This document shows, piece after piece, positions 36,372 to 46,569 of a DNA stretch of 64,000 nucleotides (position 1 is its first letter; the number at the start of each line of letters is the position of its first letter). Source of the stretch: Halichoerus grypus (lineage: Eukaryota > Chordata > Mammalia > Carnivora > Phocidae); contig NC_135714.1 in NCBI RefSeq assembly GCF_964656455.1, positions 81,390,403-81,454,402 on the forward strand, read 5' to 3'. The notes below the pieces were generated by a model. The model made no database searches, was not told the origin of the DNA, and worked only from the letters and a program-made list of their open reading frames with translations. The translations under genes and the position numbers were made by a program.

Positions 36372-36478
36372 GGGGTGCCTGGTTGGCTCAGTCGGTGGAG
36401 CGTGCAACTCTTGATCTCGGGGTTGTGAGTTTGAGCCCCACGTTGGGTGTAGAGATTACTTAAAAATAATAAAAACTT
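36372..36478 (+). mobile_element. tRNA-Lys-like SINE (outer)
   Basis: GGGGTGCCTGGTTGGCTCAGTC head, tcttgatctcggggttgtga arm and gtgtagagattacttaaaaa. Target-site duplication GGATTCCCCAGAGA at 36358-36371 and 36710-36723. The right copy lies beyond a second SINE, which shows that the second one landed in this element's tail. Confidence 0.95.
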
Positions 36479-36709
36479 GGGTGCCTGGGTGGCTCAGTTG
36501 GTTAAGCGACTGCCTTCAGCTCAGGTCATGATCCTGGAGTCCCGGGATCAAGTCCCGCATCGGGCTCCCTGCTCAGTAGGGAGTCAGCTTCTCCCTCTGA
36601 CCCTCCTCCCTCTCATGCTCTCTGTCTCTCATGCTCTCTCTCTCTCAAATAAATAAAATCTTTAAAATAATAATAATAATAATAATAATAAAATCTTAAA
36701 AGAAAAAAA
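36479..36709 (+). mobile_element. CAN-SINE (inner, nested)
   Basis: Complete young-type SINE with CT run and AATAATAAT-rich tail (36663-36690), followed by the outer SINE's remaining tail. Younger than the SINE it interrupts. Confidence 0.93.
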
Positions 36710-37231
36710 GGATTCCCCAGAGAAACAGAACCAAAAGGATATGTATGTAGAGAAATGAGATTTGTTATAAGGAATTGGCTCACGTGATTATGGAGGCTGA
36801 CAAGTACAAAATCTGCAGGGTGGGCTGGTGGGCTAGAGACCCAGGAGACTTGATGTTCTTTTGAGGCCACAGGCTGTCTGCTGTAGAATCAGGAAGATGG
36901 ATGTTGCAGATGAAGTCTGAAGGCATTCTGCTGGAGAATTCTCTTGCTCAGGGGAGGCTGGTCTTTTTGTTCTATTCGGGCTTCAACCGATTAGAGGAGG
37001 CCCCCTCAATTATGAAGAGCAATTTGCTTTACTCAGAATCCATCAATTTAGATGTGAATCTCATTCAAAAACACCCTCGCTAAAACACCCAGAATAACGT
37101 TTGACCAAATAGCTGGGCACCCTGTGGCCCAGTCAAGTTGATACATAAAATTAGCCATTATAGATACCTAGCCATCAAGGTCACTGCTTCCTGAAGCTCA
37201 CAGTTGAGGCAGTGACCCAAATGATAAACAA

Positions 37232-37810
37232 GTGTTTCAGTTGTCTAGCACTGGGTAACAGACCATCCCAAACTTTGTGGCACAGAACAGCGACCATTTT
37301 ATTATGTGCATGTGTTTTTTTAGATCCAAAATTCACACAGGGCACAGAGGGGATGGCTTGTCTCTGCTCTGCAGAGTCTGAGACCTCAGTTGATAAGACT
37401 CAAACTACTAGGAGTTATTTAAGTGGCTGGAGGCTGGAATCATCTGGAGGCTTCTTCAATCGTGTGTCTGGAACCTGGACTTCGATGACTCGAGCTGGAC
37501 TCATCTGGAACTGTCACCCAGAGCACACACATGAAACCTTCCATATGACTTGGGCTTCTCTTGACATCACAGCTGGCTTCCAAAAGGGAACACCCTGGAC
37601 GGAATGTCTGGAGAGTGAGTGTTCCAAGACATCAGGCAGAAGCAGCAAGGCTTCTTGCAACCTAGCCCTGAAAGTCATGCAGTGTCACCTCCACTATGTT
37701 CTGTTGGTCACAGGTGATCACCAAGGACAGGCCAAACTCAAAGGAGGGGAATTAGGTACCACCTCTCGATGGGGGAGTGACAAGGTCACATTGCAGAAGA
37801 CCATTTTGGG
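37232..37810 (-). mobile_element. Ancient LTR-like element, antisense
   Basis: Order: gcactgggtaacagaccatc, ccaaactttgtggcacagaac, cagctggcttccaaaaggga, gcagcaaggcttcttgcaac and ccacctctcgatgggggagtg. This is a common ancient mammalian LTR of the same type as 12186-12712. The 202-codon open frame across it (37212-37820) is chance. Confidence 0.6.
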
Positions 37811-38297
37811 TGAGAGATAAAGACAGATATAGAATATATAGAATATATAACTTTATATATTATATAATTTATTTGCTGCAACAAGTAAGCAAAAATCCTA
37901 TATAATTAATTTAAGTAGAACTAAACAGTAGTGGTACTGAAAATATTTAGATTGCAAATGGATGCAAGGAATCTTTTGGGGTGATGCAAACATTCTAAAA
38001 TTGAATTGTGATGATGGGCGCACGATTCTGTAAATTCACTAAAAATCATTGACTGTATACTTACAGGAATTGGACACCTGTCATATATAACGTTAGCGTG
38101 CCACAAGCATTGAAGAATCAGAAGAGCCATGGGTGCTGACCCTAGTGCTAGAACAGAGCCCCAGAGATCCCCTTCATGTACTGGGTAGTGGGAAGGTCTC
38201 AGGTGTCTGGGAACAGGGTGGCCAAGATAACTGGGGGACACTCAGGGTTGCAGGGCAGTGGCTATTTACAGACTTGGATAGAAGTATTGTAGTATTT

Positions 38298-38491
38298 TTT
38301 TTTTAAGATTTTATTTATTTATTTGAGAGAGAGAGAATGAGAGACAGAGAGCACGTGAGGGAAGACGGTCAGAGGGAGAAGCAGACCCCCCGCTGAGCAG
38401 GGAGCCCGATGCGGGACTCGATCCCAGGACTCCAGGATCATGACCTGAGCCGAAGGCAGTTGCTTAACCAACTGAGCCACCCAGGCGTCCC
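38298..38491 (-). mobile_element. CAN-SINE, young-looking
   Basis: Minus-strand, near-consensus. Perfect 17-bp target-site duplication GAAGTATTGTAGTATTT at 38281-38297 and 38492-38508. Confidence 0.98.
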
Positions 38492-38514
38492 GAAGTATTG
38501 TAGTATTTTAACAA

Positions 38515-38800
38515 CCAACACTGAGTGCTTTGATAAGCATAAGGCAGAGTAAAGGAACTGTAAGGACAGGCCAGGGGCAGAGGAGAAGCATTTTAATATG
38601 GTAGCAAGGGACGCTCCTTCTGAGAAGGTGACTTTTGAACAAAACACCTGAGTGAAGTGAAAGAGGAAACCCCATGAGATCTAGAGGGAGAGAAAACCAG
38701 GAAAAAGGAAAAGCAATTATAAGGCCCTGAGGCAAAAATGAGCCAAGTTCAAGGAGGAGCAAGGAGGACAGCAAAACTAGGTTGAAAAGAGTGAGGAGAC
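38515..38800 (-). mobile_element. LINE-2 fragment, antisense
   Basis: Blocks ctgagaaggtgacttttgaac, aattataaggccctgaggca and caaggaggagcaaggagga follow the antisense L2 order. Confidence 0.6.
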
Positions 38801-40105
38801 TGCCAAATGTCTATGTCCTATAATCTAGGAGATACCTATCTCTGCTTCAATAACACAGCAGCTGAAAATACTGGTAGGAATAGAGATAAAGTCCACAGCA
38901 CCCATGAACTTGATCCTTGGCACGCCCTTCCTGTGACCCTGATGGAGCCTGGGACTTAGCTGTACTATGGATTACAGTGGATGCGGGCACACGTATGGCC
39001 CTCAAAATAGAAGTTCTGAAAGAATGGAGCTTTCCTGGGTGACGTACCACAGCGTGAGTCCTAGGGAGCCTCAGTGCAAGGCAAGGATTTCCCACCACTG
39101 CAGGGGACTCTTGATTCTCCACCTTCCCTGCTGGGTTTTGGGAAGTGCGCTGCTATATTCCTTCTGTAGAACTTTCAAACACTGGTAGATGATATGAGGG
39201 AATTCAACCACATCACCGGCTTAGCGAAAGGAACCAATATTTCACATTAGATAAAGAAGGCAGAGAACGGAATTCAAGATTGACTACTGAAAATGAAAAG
39301 TGGGAAAGCAGTAGAGAAAAGGGGAAATAAGAAAGAGGGAAGTGGAAGGGTTGGGAAGGCTGGAGTAAATTTTACACCCTGACGTTGGTGAGTTATAGCC
39401 ATATCCAGACAGCCTATTCAACAAAGGAGCTAGGACTGCTTAGAGGGGCGAGAAGAAAATAAAATAGGGTCTCAATTAATTCAAGATGACACAATTGCCT
39501 TAGCCTTTGATACTGGATTAAATGATCACATAATTGTGACAGAGAACACAGACGCGGTAGTTTCAAGCAAAACTAAATTGGCGTATTTTTAAAAGCAATA
39601 TGGCAGCTCTGAGCCTGCCACAGAATTAAAAGGAGAGATGCAAGCCCTCCTGTTGGAGAGCTGGCCTACAGCTGAAAAACATGGTCAGTTCTTTCTTTTT
39701 CTTTCTCTGCTGTCTCTGTGCTCTAATTTAGCATGAAATGGTGATTTTTTTTTCATGAGATGGAAGAGCAGACAGTGGGAAACAGAGTAAGGCTCCCTCA
39801 ACCCCAAGCTATGGTTAACTCAGTAAGCCCATTCTTCTAATAAAGAAATTCAAATCTAGACACAATAGGTCTCCCCAGATTCTCTTTATGAGACAATTGA
39901 TGGTTTGGATGGGATAGCCATTCCAATAAAGGCCCAAGATTTCTTGACAAATAAAAATTTTTCCAATGAAGCATAAGATGTTCCAGAATTGTTAAAACAG
40001 CTTGATTGTTTGTATCCATTTCTACGTTCAAAACCCATATGGAAAGAATTCAGTGCTAGGAACCAGTACCAAATTTGTTTGGAAGCAAAAGTTGCAGTTT
40101 CTTTA
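38801..40105. other. Intergenic stretch without recognised features
   Basis: No repeat family or exon recognised. Confidence 0.4.
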
Positions 40106-40170
40106 ATAATATATATGTATATGTATATATATGTGTGTGTGTGTGTGTGTGTGCGTGTATATATATAATA
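40106..40170. repeat. (TA)n/(GT)n compound microsatellite
   Basis: Alternating TATATG and GTGTGT runs flanked by TATATATA. Alternating purine-pyrimidine over about 60 bases. Confidence 0.95.
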
Positions 40171-41112
40171 TCCAAACAATCTAATGTAAAATATATTACC
40201 AAATATTTTTATGAATACCCAGCATTTTGTTGAAACTGTCTTTTAATCCTGCAGCGACTGGTACCACTCCAATACTGAATGTGTCGTTAGTGGAGCAAGG
40301 GGGGCAGTAGGGAAGGGAGGGAGCCTAGTGGAAATGGAGTAAATGACAGAAAGAATGACCTCAGAGGAGAGGGAGAGCAAAATGTGGGAGGGAGACCTCA
40401 CAGACGGGAGAGCAAAATGAGAAAAGGAGAAGGGCCGGAAGACTGAAAATGGGAAGAGGGTGATCTTAGTAAGTTTTGCATCTTTCCCGAAAAAAAGGGG
40501 GAGGAGAGGTTAAGTAAAAGAAAAACCAGAATTTGCTAAAATGGCAACAAAATAGATACTGAAACACTGAACAAAACGCTCTAGAAGGAGAACAGGAAAT
40601 CTCTGCCCAGCTGCTCCTAATCTCTGCCGCGGGTACACTCAGCCCCCCTCCCAGGCCGGGGCTGGCATCTGTTTGCAAGTGGACCCTGTGCTCCTCTCCT
40701 GCAAGCTGTAGCAGAAGGAGTTTTAAATGTTCCTGTACAATCAGTTACCGGCTTGTTATCAGAACTCAGTCTCCCCCAGGCTGTCTGTAGACAGCAGGGA
40801 TTTCTCGCAGGCAATCAGAGTAATGCAGCGTCTCACAAGCCCCTGACCAACAGAGATGCTAGGGAAGAACCTTAAGGAAAGGTAAACCGGTGCCCGCGAC
40901 AGGTGCTCTCCTTTAGCAACAGCTCCTCAGCCTCCGTATGCTGTAAGGCGGTCTCCTCAGACCTTAACGGGCTCGGGAGTCACCTTGGCGGTCTTGTTTA
41001 AATGCGGGTGCCCGTCAGACGGGCTGGGACAGAAATTGTGCATTGTAACAAGCCCCTGGTCACGCCAGTGCTGCTGGTGTTCAGTTCCAGAGCACACCCC
41101 GGTGACCCCTGA
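40171..41112. other. Upstream flank of DAPP1, purine-rich then GC-rich
   Basis: 40290-40440 is purine-rich (many GGGAGG and GAGAA tracts). 40600-41060 is GC-richer. No exon recognised. Confidence 0.4.
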
Positions 41113-41215
41113 GTGAGTCAGGGTGTGTGTGTGTGTGTGTGCGTGTGTGAGAGAGAAAGAGAGAGAGAGAAGGGAAAGAATCCAGAAGCACATTCTCTCC
41201 TGCAGGTGAGTCAGG

Positions 41216-41257
<42 letters not shown>

Positions 41258-41336
41258 CAGAGAGACAGAGAGAGAGACAGAGAAAGAAAGAAGGGAAAGA
41301 ATCCAGAAGCACATTCTCTCCTGCAGGTGAGTCAGG

Positions 41337-41425
<89 letters not shown>

Positions 41426-41469
41426 GGGAAAGAATCCAGAAGCACATTTTCTCCTGCAGGTGAGTCAGG

Positions 41470-41509
<40 letters not shown>

Positions 41510-41604
41510 GAGAGAGACAGAGAGACAGAGAGACAGAGACAGAGAGAGACAGAGACAGAGAAAGAAAGAAGGGAAAGAATCCAGAAGCACATTCTCTCCT
41601 GCAG
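41113..41604 (+). repeat. Four-unit compound minisatellite with an AP-1 site in every unit
   Basis: Four head-to-tail units: 41113-41205, 41206-41326, 41327-41459 and 41460-41604 (93, 121, 133 and 145 bp). Each opens with GTGAGTCAGG, passes through a (GT)n run and a (GA)n or (GAGACA)n run, and closes with a conserved core. The core reads GGGAAAGAATCC, then AGAAGCACATT, then CTCCTGCAG. The unit lengths differ only in the simple-sequence runs. TGAGTCA, the consensus AP-1 site, is intact in all four (41114, 41207, 41328, 41461). In units 2-4 it overlaps an E-box, CAGGTG. The array ends 916 bp upstream of the DAPP1 start codon. Confidence 0.97.
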
Positions 41605-42339
41605 GTACACAGAGAAAAGGCAGGAAGCCGCACAGGTCCTTTGTCCCTTTATTGCTACACTTTGCCGGACTCCCCATCACCCGGAGGGACCACAGATTCC
41701 CGTGAGCACTCGCAGGCAGGTGGGCTTCTCGCCTGAGCGGGGCCCCGAAGCAAAGCCCACAGTGAGTCCACAGGGAAGGACGCCGAGCTCAGAGACTCTG
41801 GGCACCAAGGCTGGCCCCTCCGACTTTTCCTGCCTTCTCACCCAATCCTACCCCCTCAGAGAAGACAGTAACTGTCTCTGAATCGTGCCGATCTGAACGC
41901 CCCGGGCGTGGTGGAAAGCTTGGGTAATCGAGGCAGAAATACTGAGAGGGTGCGAAAAACCAGACTTCAGTCTCGAGGCTAGGGGTTTGACCGATTTCTC
42001 CACCCACCGTAAAGATGATCCTGACACAGAAGCTTCCTCGGAGCCCCTTGAGTTTGTGTGGGAGACAGAAGGTGGGGGTGCTCATAGCCTCTGCTCCAAG
42101 GCGAATTAGCCCCTAGAAGGAACTCTGGATGGCCTCGCGGGAAGAGTTTGAATGGGTAGTCCAGTCCCGGCTGGTGTGACTTCATCTTTATCTCCTTTGA
42201 CAGAAACTGCGTGTTGCGTGAGGCAGTGTGGCTGTCCTCAGAGGTAGCTACCTAAGTTTGCCTACTTCCTGGCTGACAGGGCGCTCCTGCCCGTGCCTCG
42301 GGGCCAGGGTGGTGAGGGGCAGTGGGAGGAGTAACCAAG

Positions 42340-42349
42340 TTTCACTTCC
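42340..42349 (-). promoter_or_regulatory. ETS-IRF composite element (EICE), candidate PU.1/IRF site
   Basis: The minus strand reads GGAAGTGAAA, a perfect match to the GGAANNGAAA composite bound by PU.1 or SpiB together with IRF4 or IRF8. It lies 171 bp upstream of the DAPP1 ATG. DAPP1 is expressed mainly in B-cell and myeloid lineages, which fits this factor pair. Occupancy is inferred. Confidence 0.55.
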
Positions 42350-42423
42350 TTGCTGGTTGGAGACTCACAGCCACAGCAGGCTTCTCTCTCAGAGGAGGAG
42401 AGAGTGAGGAGCGGTAGGACCCA

Positions 42424-42463
<40 letters not shown>
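42424..42463 (+). repeat. (CT)n tract in the probable 5' UTR
   Basis: About 40 bases of CT repeat with a single TTT interruption, ending 56 bases before the ATG. If transcribed, it gives a CU-repeat in the leader of the mRNA. As DNA it is a homopyrimidine mirror repeat able to form triplex structures. Confidence 0.93.
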
Positions 42464-42519
42464 ACTGCCTCTTCCCGTCGTAGCACCTGGCAGGGGCTCA
42501 GCGGACGTGAGGCGCGCGA

Positions 42520-42620
42520 ATGGGCAGAGCAGAATCCCTAGAAGGGAAGATGAGCGCCCAGGATCCTTCAGATCTGTGGAGCACATCAGACGGAGAAGCT
42601 GAGCTGCTCCAGGACTTGGG
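42520..42620 (+). CDS. DAPP1: DAPP1 coding exon 1 (dual adaptor of phosphotyrosine and 3-phosphoinositides, Bam32)
   Basis: DAPP1 is a cytosolic SH2-PH adaptor. After PI3-kinase activation its PH domain takes it to PI(3,4,5)P3/PI(3,4)P2 at the plasma membrane. It then supports antigen-receptor signalling in B cells and is tyrosine-phosphorylated by Src-family kinases. This exon encodes 33 residues plus two bases: it starts MGRAESLEGKMS, continues AQDPSDLW and ends GEAELLQDL. It matches the N-terminus of mammalian DAPP1 as I recall it, with a few substitutions. The start at 42520 is supported by an in-frame TGA at 42508 and by homology. Its -3 base is C (weak context). A second in-frame ATG (Met11, 42550) has A at -3. 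The exon ends at GG|GTAAGA (donor 42621, phase 2). Confidence 0.95.
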
Positions 42621-43424
42621 GTAAGAAAGCAGGTCTTCTTTTCACAGTACTGCTCTGGTGAGCGTTGACTCCCAACCGCCACCCAAATGCTCGCTTGGTT
42701 GATTTTCTTTAGCACCCTGCCATCTCGGGCTTCGCTGCCTTCCACTTCACTCATCTGTGAAGGCATCCTCCTGCTTGGGGCCAATGGCATTTTAAAAGCA
42801 TACAGTGTTTTCCCAGGTGTGAAAACATGTTAAGTGGAGAAAAGGGGATGAAAATCAAATGTTGGGCATTCTTCGAGACTAGGGACAGAATCGAGATGTG
42901 TGAGTTGATGTTGCTTGGTTTCCTGGATATGGATCTGGTTGATGAATACAAGCGCTGTTCAAACGGCTGGGGCTCTAAGCTATTGACAGTAAGAGGGCTG
43001 TCTTGCCAGTAAGATAAGCAGAAAGCCTAGCCTGCTGCACGGGAGAGGGACTTTTTCAAAACGAAAGAATGAGGAAGTGTCTGCACTGTCCCATCTGGGT
43101 TTCTCTCTCCTGACACCGTGTTTGCGAGCTCTCTCGTTTGTTCGGTAGGCAGCACTTGGAGCCTTTTAAATACTAACGAGTCAGGAGGAGGATTACATTT
43201 CTGCCTCAAGCAGGTTTTAAGGTGAGGTAGGTGGAGTCATCGTAGTCCTGTCTTTAAGAAGGGACCAGATGAGACAACCCATCGGGGTATTTAACAAAAG
43301 AAGCAAGTATTACACAAGATAGGTGTAGGGGGTTTCCTAGAGAAACTGGACCTTTACCCTGAAGCACCAGAAATATCCAAACGAGGCTGGCTTTGACACC
43401 TGTGCTTCACAAGCTACAAGACCA

Positions 43425-43600
43425 GCGCCTCTTCATAAACAGGACCATCTCCACAGCAACCCACTGACATAGAAACTGTCATCTCCACCTTACAAAGGAA
43501 GAAAATGGCACCAAAGGGGTTGAAAAACTTGCCTGTGTCACACATCAACAAATGGCAAAGCTGGGATTTCAACCTGCAAAAGCCTATGTTCTTTGCCAGA
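43425..43600 (-). mobile_element. MIR element
   Basis: Antisense MIR blocks atctccaccttacaaaggaa, gaaaaacttgcctgtgtcaca and atggcaaagctgggatttcaa. Confidence 0.75.
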
Positions 43601-44373
43601 GAAAAACTAAAACAGGGATGAAATCTCTGCATTAAGACGGCAGAGATTGTAGCTTTCGGTGTCGTATTACTGTAAAAGTTCTCAATAAAGTCCTGTCCTC
43701 AGATTTTAAAATGGAGGTGTCAGAATTGAACTCCACTTTCACAAGGTAAACCAGAAATGACAGCTAGAATTTTCTATAAAGTCAACTCCCCTTACTGGGA
43801 ATTCAGAGTTCTAGGATACCACCGTTCTTCTAGGTTGAATCTCCAAAGAGAGAGGGTAAAATGCCCCTGAGCATCCAAATGGGTGTCACGGAGTCCAGGC
43901 TAGACCCTTGGGCTCTCACTTATAGCCTTATTAAATTATTAAAGTATAATTCTTTACATGCTTCATTATCAATATTCCCAGCCCATGATCAGTAGGAAGC
44001 TCCAAAGGAGAAGAGAAACAAAGGAGGTATTCAATTCTGGTTCTTTAATTAAACCATCCTGAGCCCACATTCTATGCTTGAGTGACGTTGTCACCTCCTT
44101 GGATGACAAGGATGAGCTAGATGATGTCTCTTCTCTCCACCATATGCCTGTAACAGGAAGCAACTATGGGTAAAACCCACAAGGAAAACAGAATTGTGCT
44201 TTCCCTCCGTGGTCAAAGAATGGACGTCCAGTACAACCCAGAAACACCCAAAACAGGTGCATTTATGTCCAGACTTCTGTATTTCAGAAGGCTGGGAAAT
44301 TTACTAAACATTTGGGGATGGTTTCCATAACAACAGACAAGCTACAGTGATCTGGAAAAATTGCTCTACGATG

Positions 44374-44534
44374 CAGGTTCTCAACCTTAGCTGTACACTG
44401 GTGTCACACAGAGTTTTAAAAAATTCCTGTCCAGGCCACATGCCAGACAAATGACATTAGTATCTTGGGAGTGAGTGTTTTCTTGTTACACTCCCCAAGT
44501 GATTCTGGGGAGAGACCAAGGTTGGGAGTCACTG
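44374..44534 (+). mobile_element. MER5A-like hAT MITE
   Basis: Inverted ends CAGGTTCTCAACC and ggttgggagtcactg. The interior has ccccaagtgattctggg and agctgtacactggtgtcac. About 160 bp, a usual length. Confidence 0.7.
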
Positions 44535-44654
44535 CATAGAATATAAATCCATCAGAAGTGCTGAGAAAAATGTGGCTTTGTTTTTCATTTATTCGGTATG
44601 TCCCTGAATCTTAAAGCCATTAATAAATGTTGACATTTTGTTTGTTGGTTTGGA

Positions 44655-44860
44655 GGCAGTTTACTTAACAATTTTATTGAGGTGTACTTTATAGATAAAA
44701 CTCACTCATTTCAAGTGTACAAATCCACAATTTCTAGTGACTTTAAAGAGTGGTTCAGACATCACCGTAAATCAATTTTAGAACATTTTCATCCCCCCGA
44801 TAAGAACCTTCAGTTCAGCATAGTTTTTTTAAGGATACTCAATGGGGTGCTGATAAACCA
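44655..44860 (-). mobile_element. Old LINE-1 3' UTR fragment, antisense
   Basis: acaattttattgaggtgtac, ttcaagtgtacaaatccaca and cattttcatccccccgataag follow the antisense L1M 3' UTR. Confidence 0.65.
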
Positions 44861-45189
44861 CTTGGACGAGGGGTGATTTCTAGAGTCTGCTTATTCCCTT
44901 GGTATAAATACTTCTACCATGGGCAATTTCAAGCTGCGAAAGGTTTAACAACCTACCTGTAAAATTCCTGAAATTTAATAATGGACTTGAGCAAGTATTA
45001 GTTGCCCCGTCAGGACATTGCTGACATACCTTTTGCAGGTGATAATATCTGAGAGAACTTGAAAATGGCCAGTTGCCCCTGGCAGAATTCTGAACATAAA
45101 TGAAACTTTTTCTTTGAAAATTTGTCACTGGTTAGGTACTATTGGTACCAAAACTTCAGCTTAATTCAGTTTTTAAAAAGCACCATAAA

Positions 45190-45392
45190 GGGCGCCTGGG
45201 TGGCTCAGTTGGTTAAGCGACTGCCTTTGGCTCAGGTCGTGATCCCAGGGTCCTGGGATCGAGTTCCGCATCGGGCTCCCTGCTCGGCGGGGAGTCTGCT
45301 TCTCCCTGTGCCCCTCCCCCCTCTCATGCTCTCTCTCTCATTCTCTCTCTCAAATAAATAAATAAAATCTTTAAAAAAAAAAAAAATAAAAT
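45190..45392 (+). mobile_element. CAN-SINE, young-looking
   Basis: Near-consensus GGCGCCTGGGTGGCTCAGTT head, CT run and long A tail. Target-site duplication AAAAAGCACCATAAA / AAAAAGCGCCATAAA at 45175-45189 and 45393-45407 (one mismatch). Confidence 0.97.
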
Positions 45393-45793
45393 AAAAAGCG
45401 CCATAAAAACAAAATGATTTCATGTAATTGATAAATAATAGGTGGCTGGTTTTAATGACTTAATTTTAAAATTATTTTAAATATATTACTTGAGTTGTTA
45501 GGTAGATTCTGATGTTTGTATTTTGGGTAGATATAAACAGATAATGTGGTGGTTAGAGAGATATCATACATCCTTGTTCTTTGGTCCCTATTTTTATTCT
45601 GGCTCGGGAATATGTAAGGTTTTGAAAATTAAAACCTGAGCTGTAGCAAATTAATCCATCACTTGCTTTTCTAGGACACACATGGCTTACTCAGAGCATC
45701 AGTTTATCCTTTTCTAAAGTACCTAAATCAAGCAACTCAGATGCATTTCTGAGTCTCATTTATAAAGCCTCAATCTTAAAACACTTATTTTCT

Positions 45794-46029
45794 GGGGTGC
45801 CTGGGTGGCTCAGTAGGTTAAGCATCTGCCTTTGGCTGAGGTCATGATCCCAGGGTCCTGGGATCGAGCCCCACCTTGGGCTCCCTGCTCAGCAGAGAGT
45901 CTGCCTCTCTCTCCCCCTCTGTCCCTCCCCATACTCACGCTGGGGGGGGGGGGGATGCACGAGCACTCTCTCTCTCTCTCTCTCTTAAGTAAATAAATAA
46001 AAATCTTTTTTAAAAATTAAAAAAAAATA
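45794..46029 (+). mobile_element. CAN-SINE with an internal G12-type run
   Basis: Complete SINE with an unusual insertion: a run of about 12 G (45942-45953) and gatgcacgagcac before the CT run. Target-site duplication AAACACTTATTTTCT near 45779-45793 and AAACATTTATTTTCT near 46031-46045. Confidence 0.95.
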
Positions 46030-46332
46030 AAAACATTTATTTTCTTTAATCCTAAATGTATTAATGTGTCCAAAGCAAAGGAGAACTAAAACCATCTGTG
46101 ATTGTTGCTCAGCTTCACTTAAACTTTGGTGGGATGGGACTGGGGGTGGAGGTGGACTGTGGGGAAGAACGGAGGGGCAAAGCCTGTGGAGACCGGTCAG
46201 TGATAAGGAAGAGGTGGGCTGGGAACAGTCAGGCTGTTTGTTGCTTTCAAAATGAAGCAATGGGGAAATGAAACAAGTAGTGAATGCTAGACAGGTCACC
46301 TAAATAAAAAACTAGTTCTAAAACTGCTAGTT

Positions 46333-46512
46333 AGTTGATAATTTAAAGTTCCAGCCATTCTTTGATTATAACAAAGGTTCCTACAAGACAGTGTAATAAC
46401 TAACTAACTAACTAACTAACTAGTGAGTTGATAATTTAAAGTTCCAGCCATTCTTTGATTATAACAAAAGTTCCTACAAGACAGTGTAATAACTAAATAA
46501 CTAACTAACTAA
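46333..46512. repeat. 93-bp tandem duplication with a (CTAA)n linker
   Basis: AGTTGATAATTTAAAGTTCC starts at 46333 and again at 46426. The following 75 bases to gtgtaataac are the same except for one substitution (aaagg/aaaag). The tetranucleotide run AACTAACTAACT separates the copies and follows the second one. Confidence 0.97.
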
Positions 46513-46569
46513 ATAAATAAAGTCTCTAATTTCTCTATCCTGTACATATAAGAGAAGGTTAGAATAGAT

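Larger units (their letters stand above)
36351..37162 (-). mobile_element. MLT2-type ERVL LTR, antisense, holding two nested SINEs
   Basis: The left end tgtattaggattccccagag resumes at 36710 as ggattccccagagaaacagaacc. It runs through ataaggaattggctcacgtg, ttttgttctattcgggcttc and cctgtggcccagtcaagttg to aaattagccatta. That is the full antisense order of an MLT2-type LTR. Non-coding. Confidence 0.8.
41605..42519 (+). promoter_or_regulatory. DAPP1: Probable DAPP1 promoter and 5' UTR region
   Basis: Inferred from position between the minisatellite and the DAPP1 start codon. No TATA box is evident near the expected start. ETS-type CTTCCT sites lie at about 42265 and 42345, the second inside an ETS-IRF composite element. 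A (CT)n tract lies just upstream of the ATG. The transcription start cannot be fixed from sequence alone. SINEs are absent from 38.5 to 45.2 kb. Confidence 0.55.

Noticed and set aside
37212..37820. 202-codon open frame, the longest in the window
   Set aside because: It lies in an antisense ancient LTR, has no recognisable domain, and its composition is that of the LTR.
41113..41604. CRISPR-like pattern of conserved cores separated by variable segments
   Set aside because: The variable segments are GT and GA simple repeats, not unique spacers. The genome is mammalian and no cas gene is present.
41113..41881. Long open frames of Val-Cys or Arg-Glu repeats on both strands
   Set aside because: They are translations of GT and GA microsatellite runs in the minisatellite. 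Frames are open on both strands and in several registers, as expected for simple repeats.
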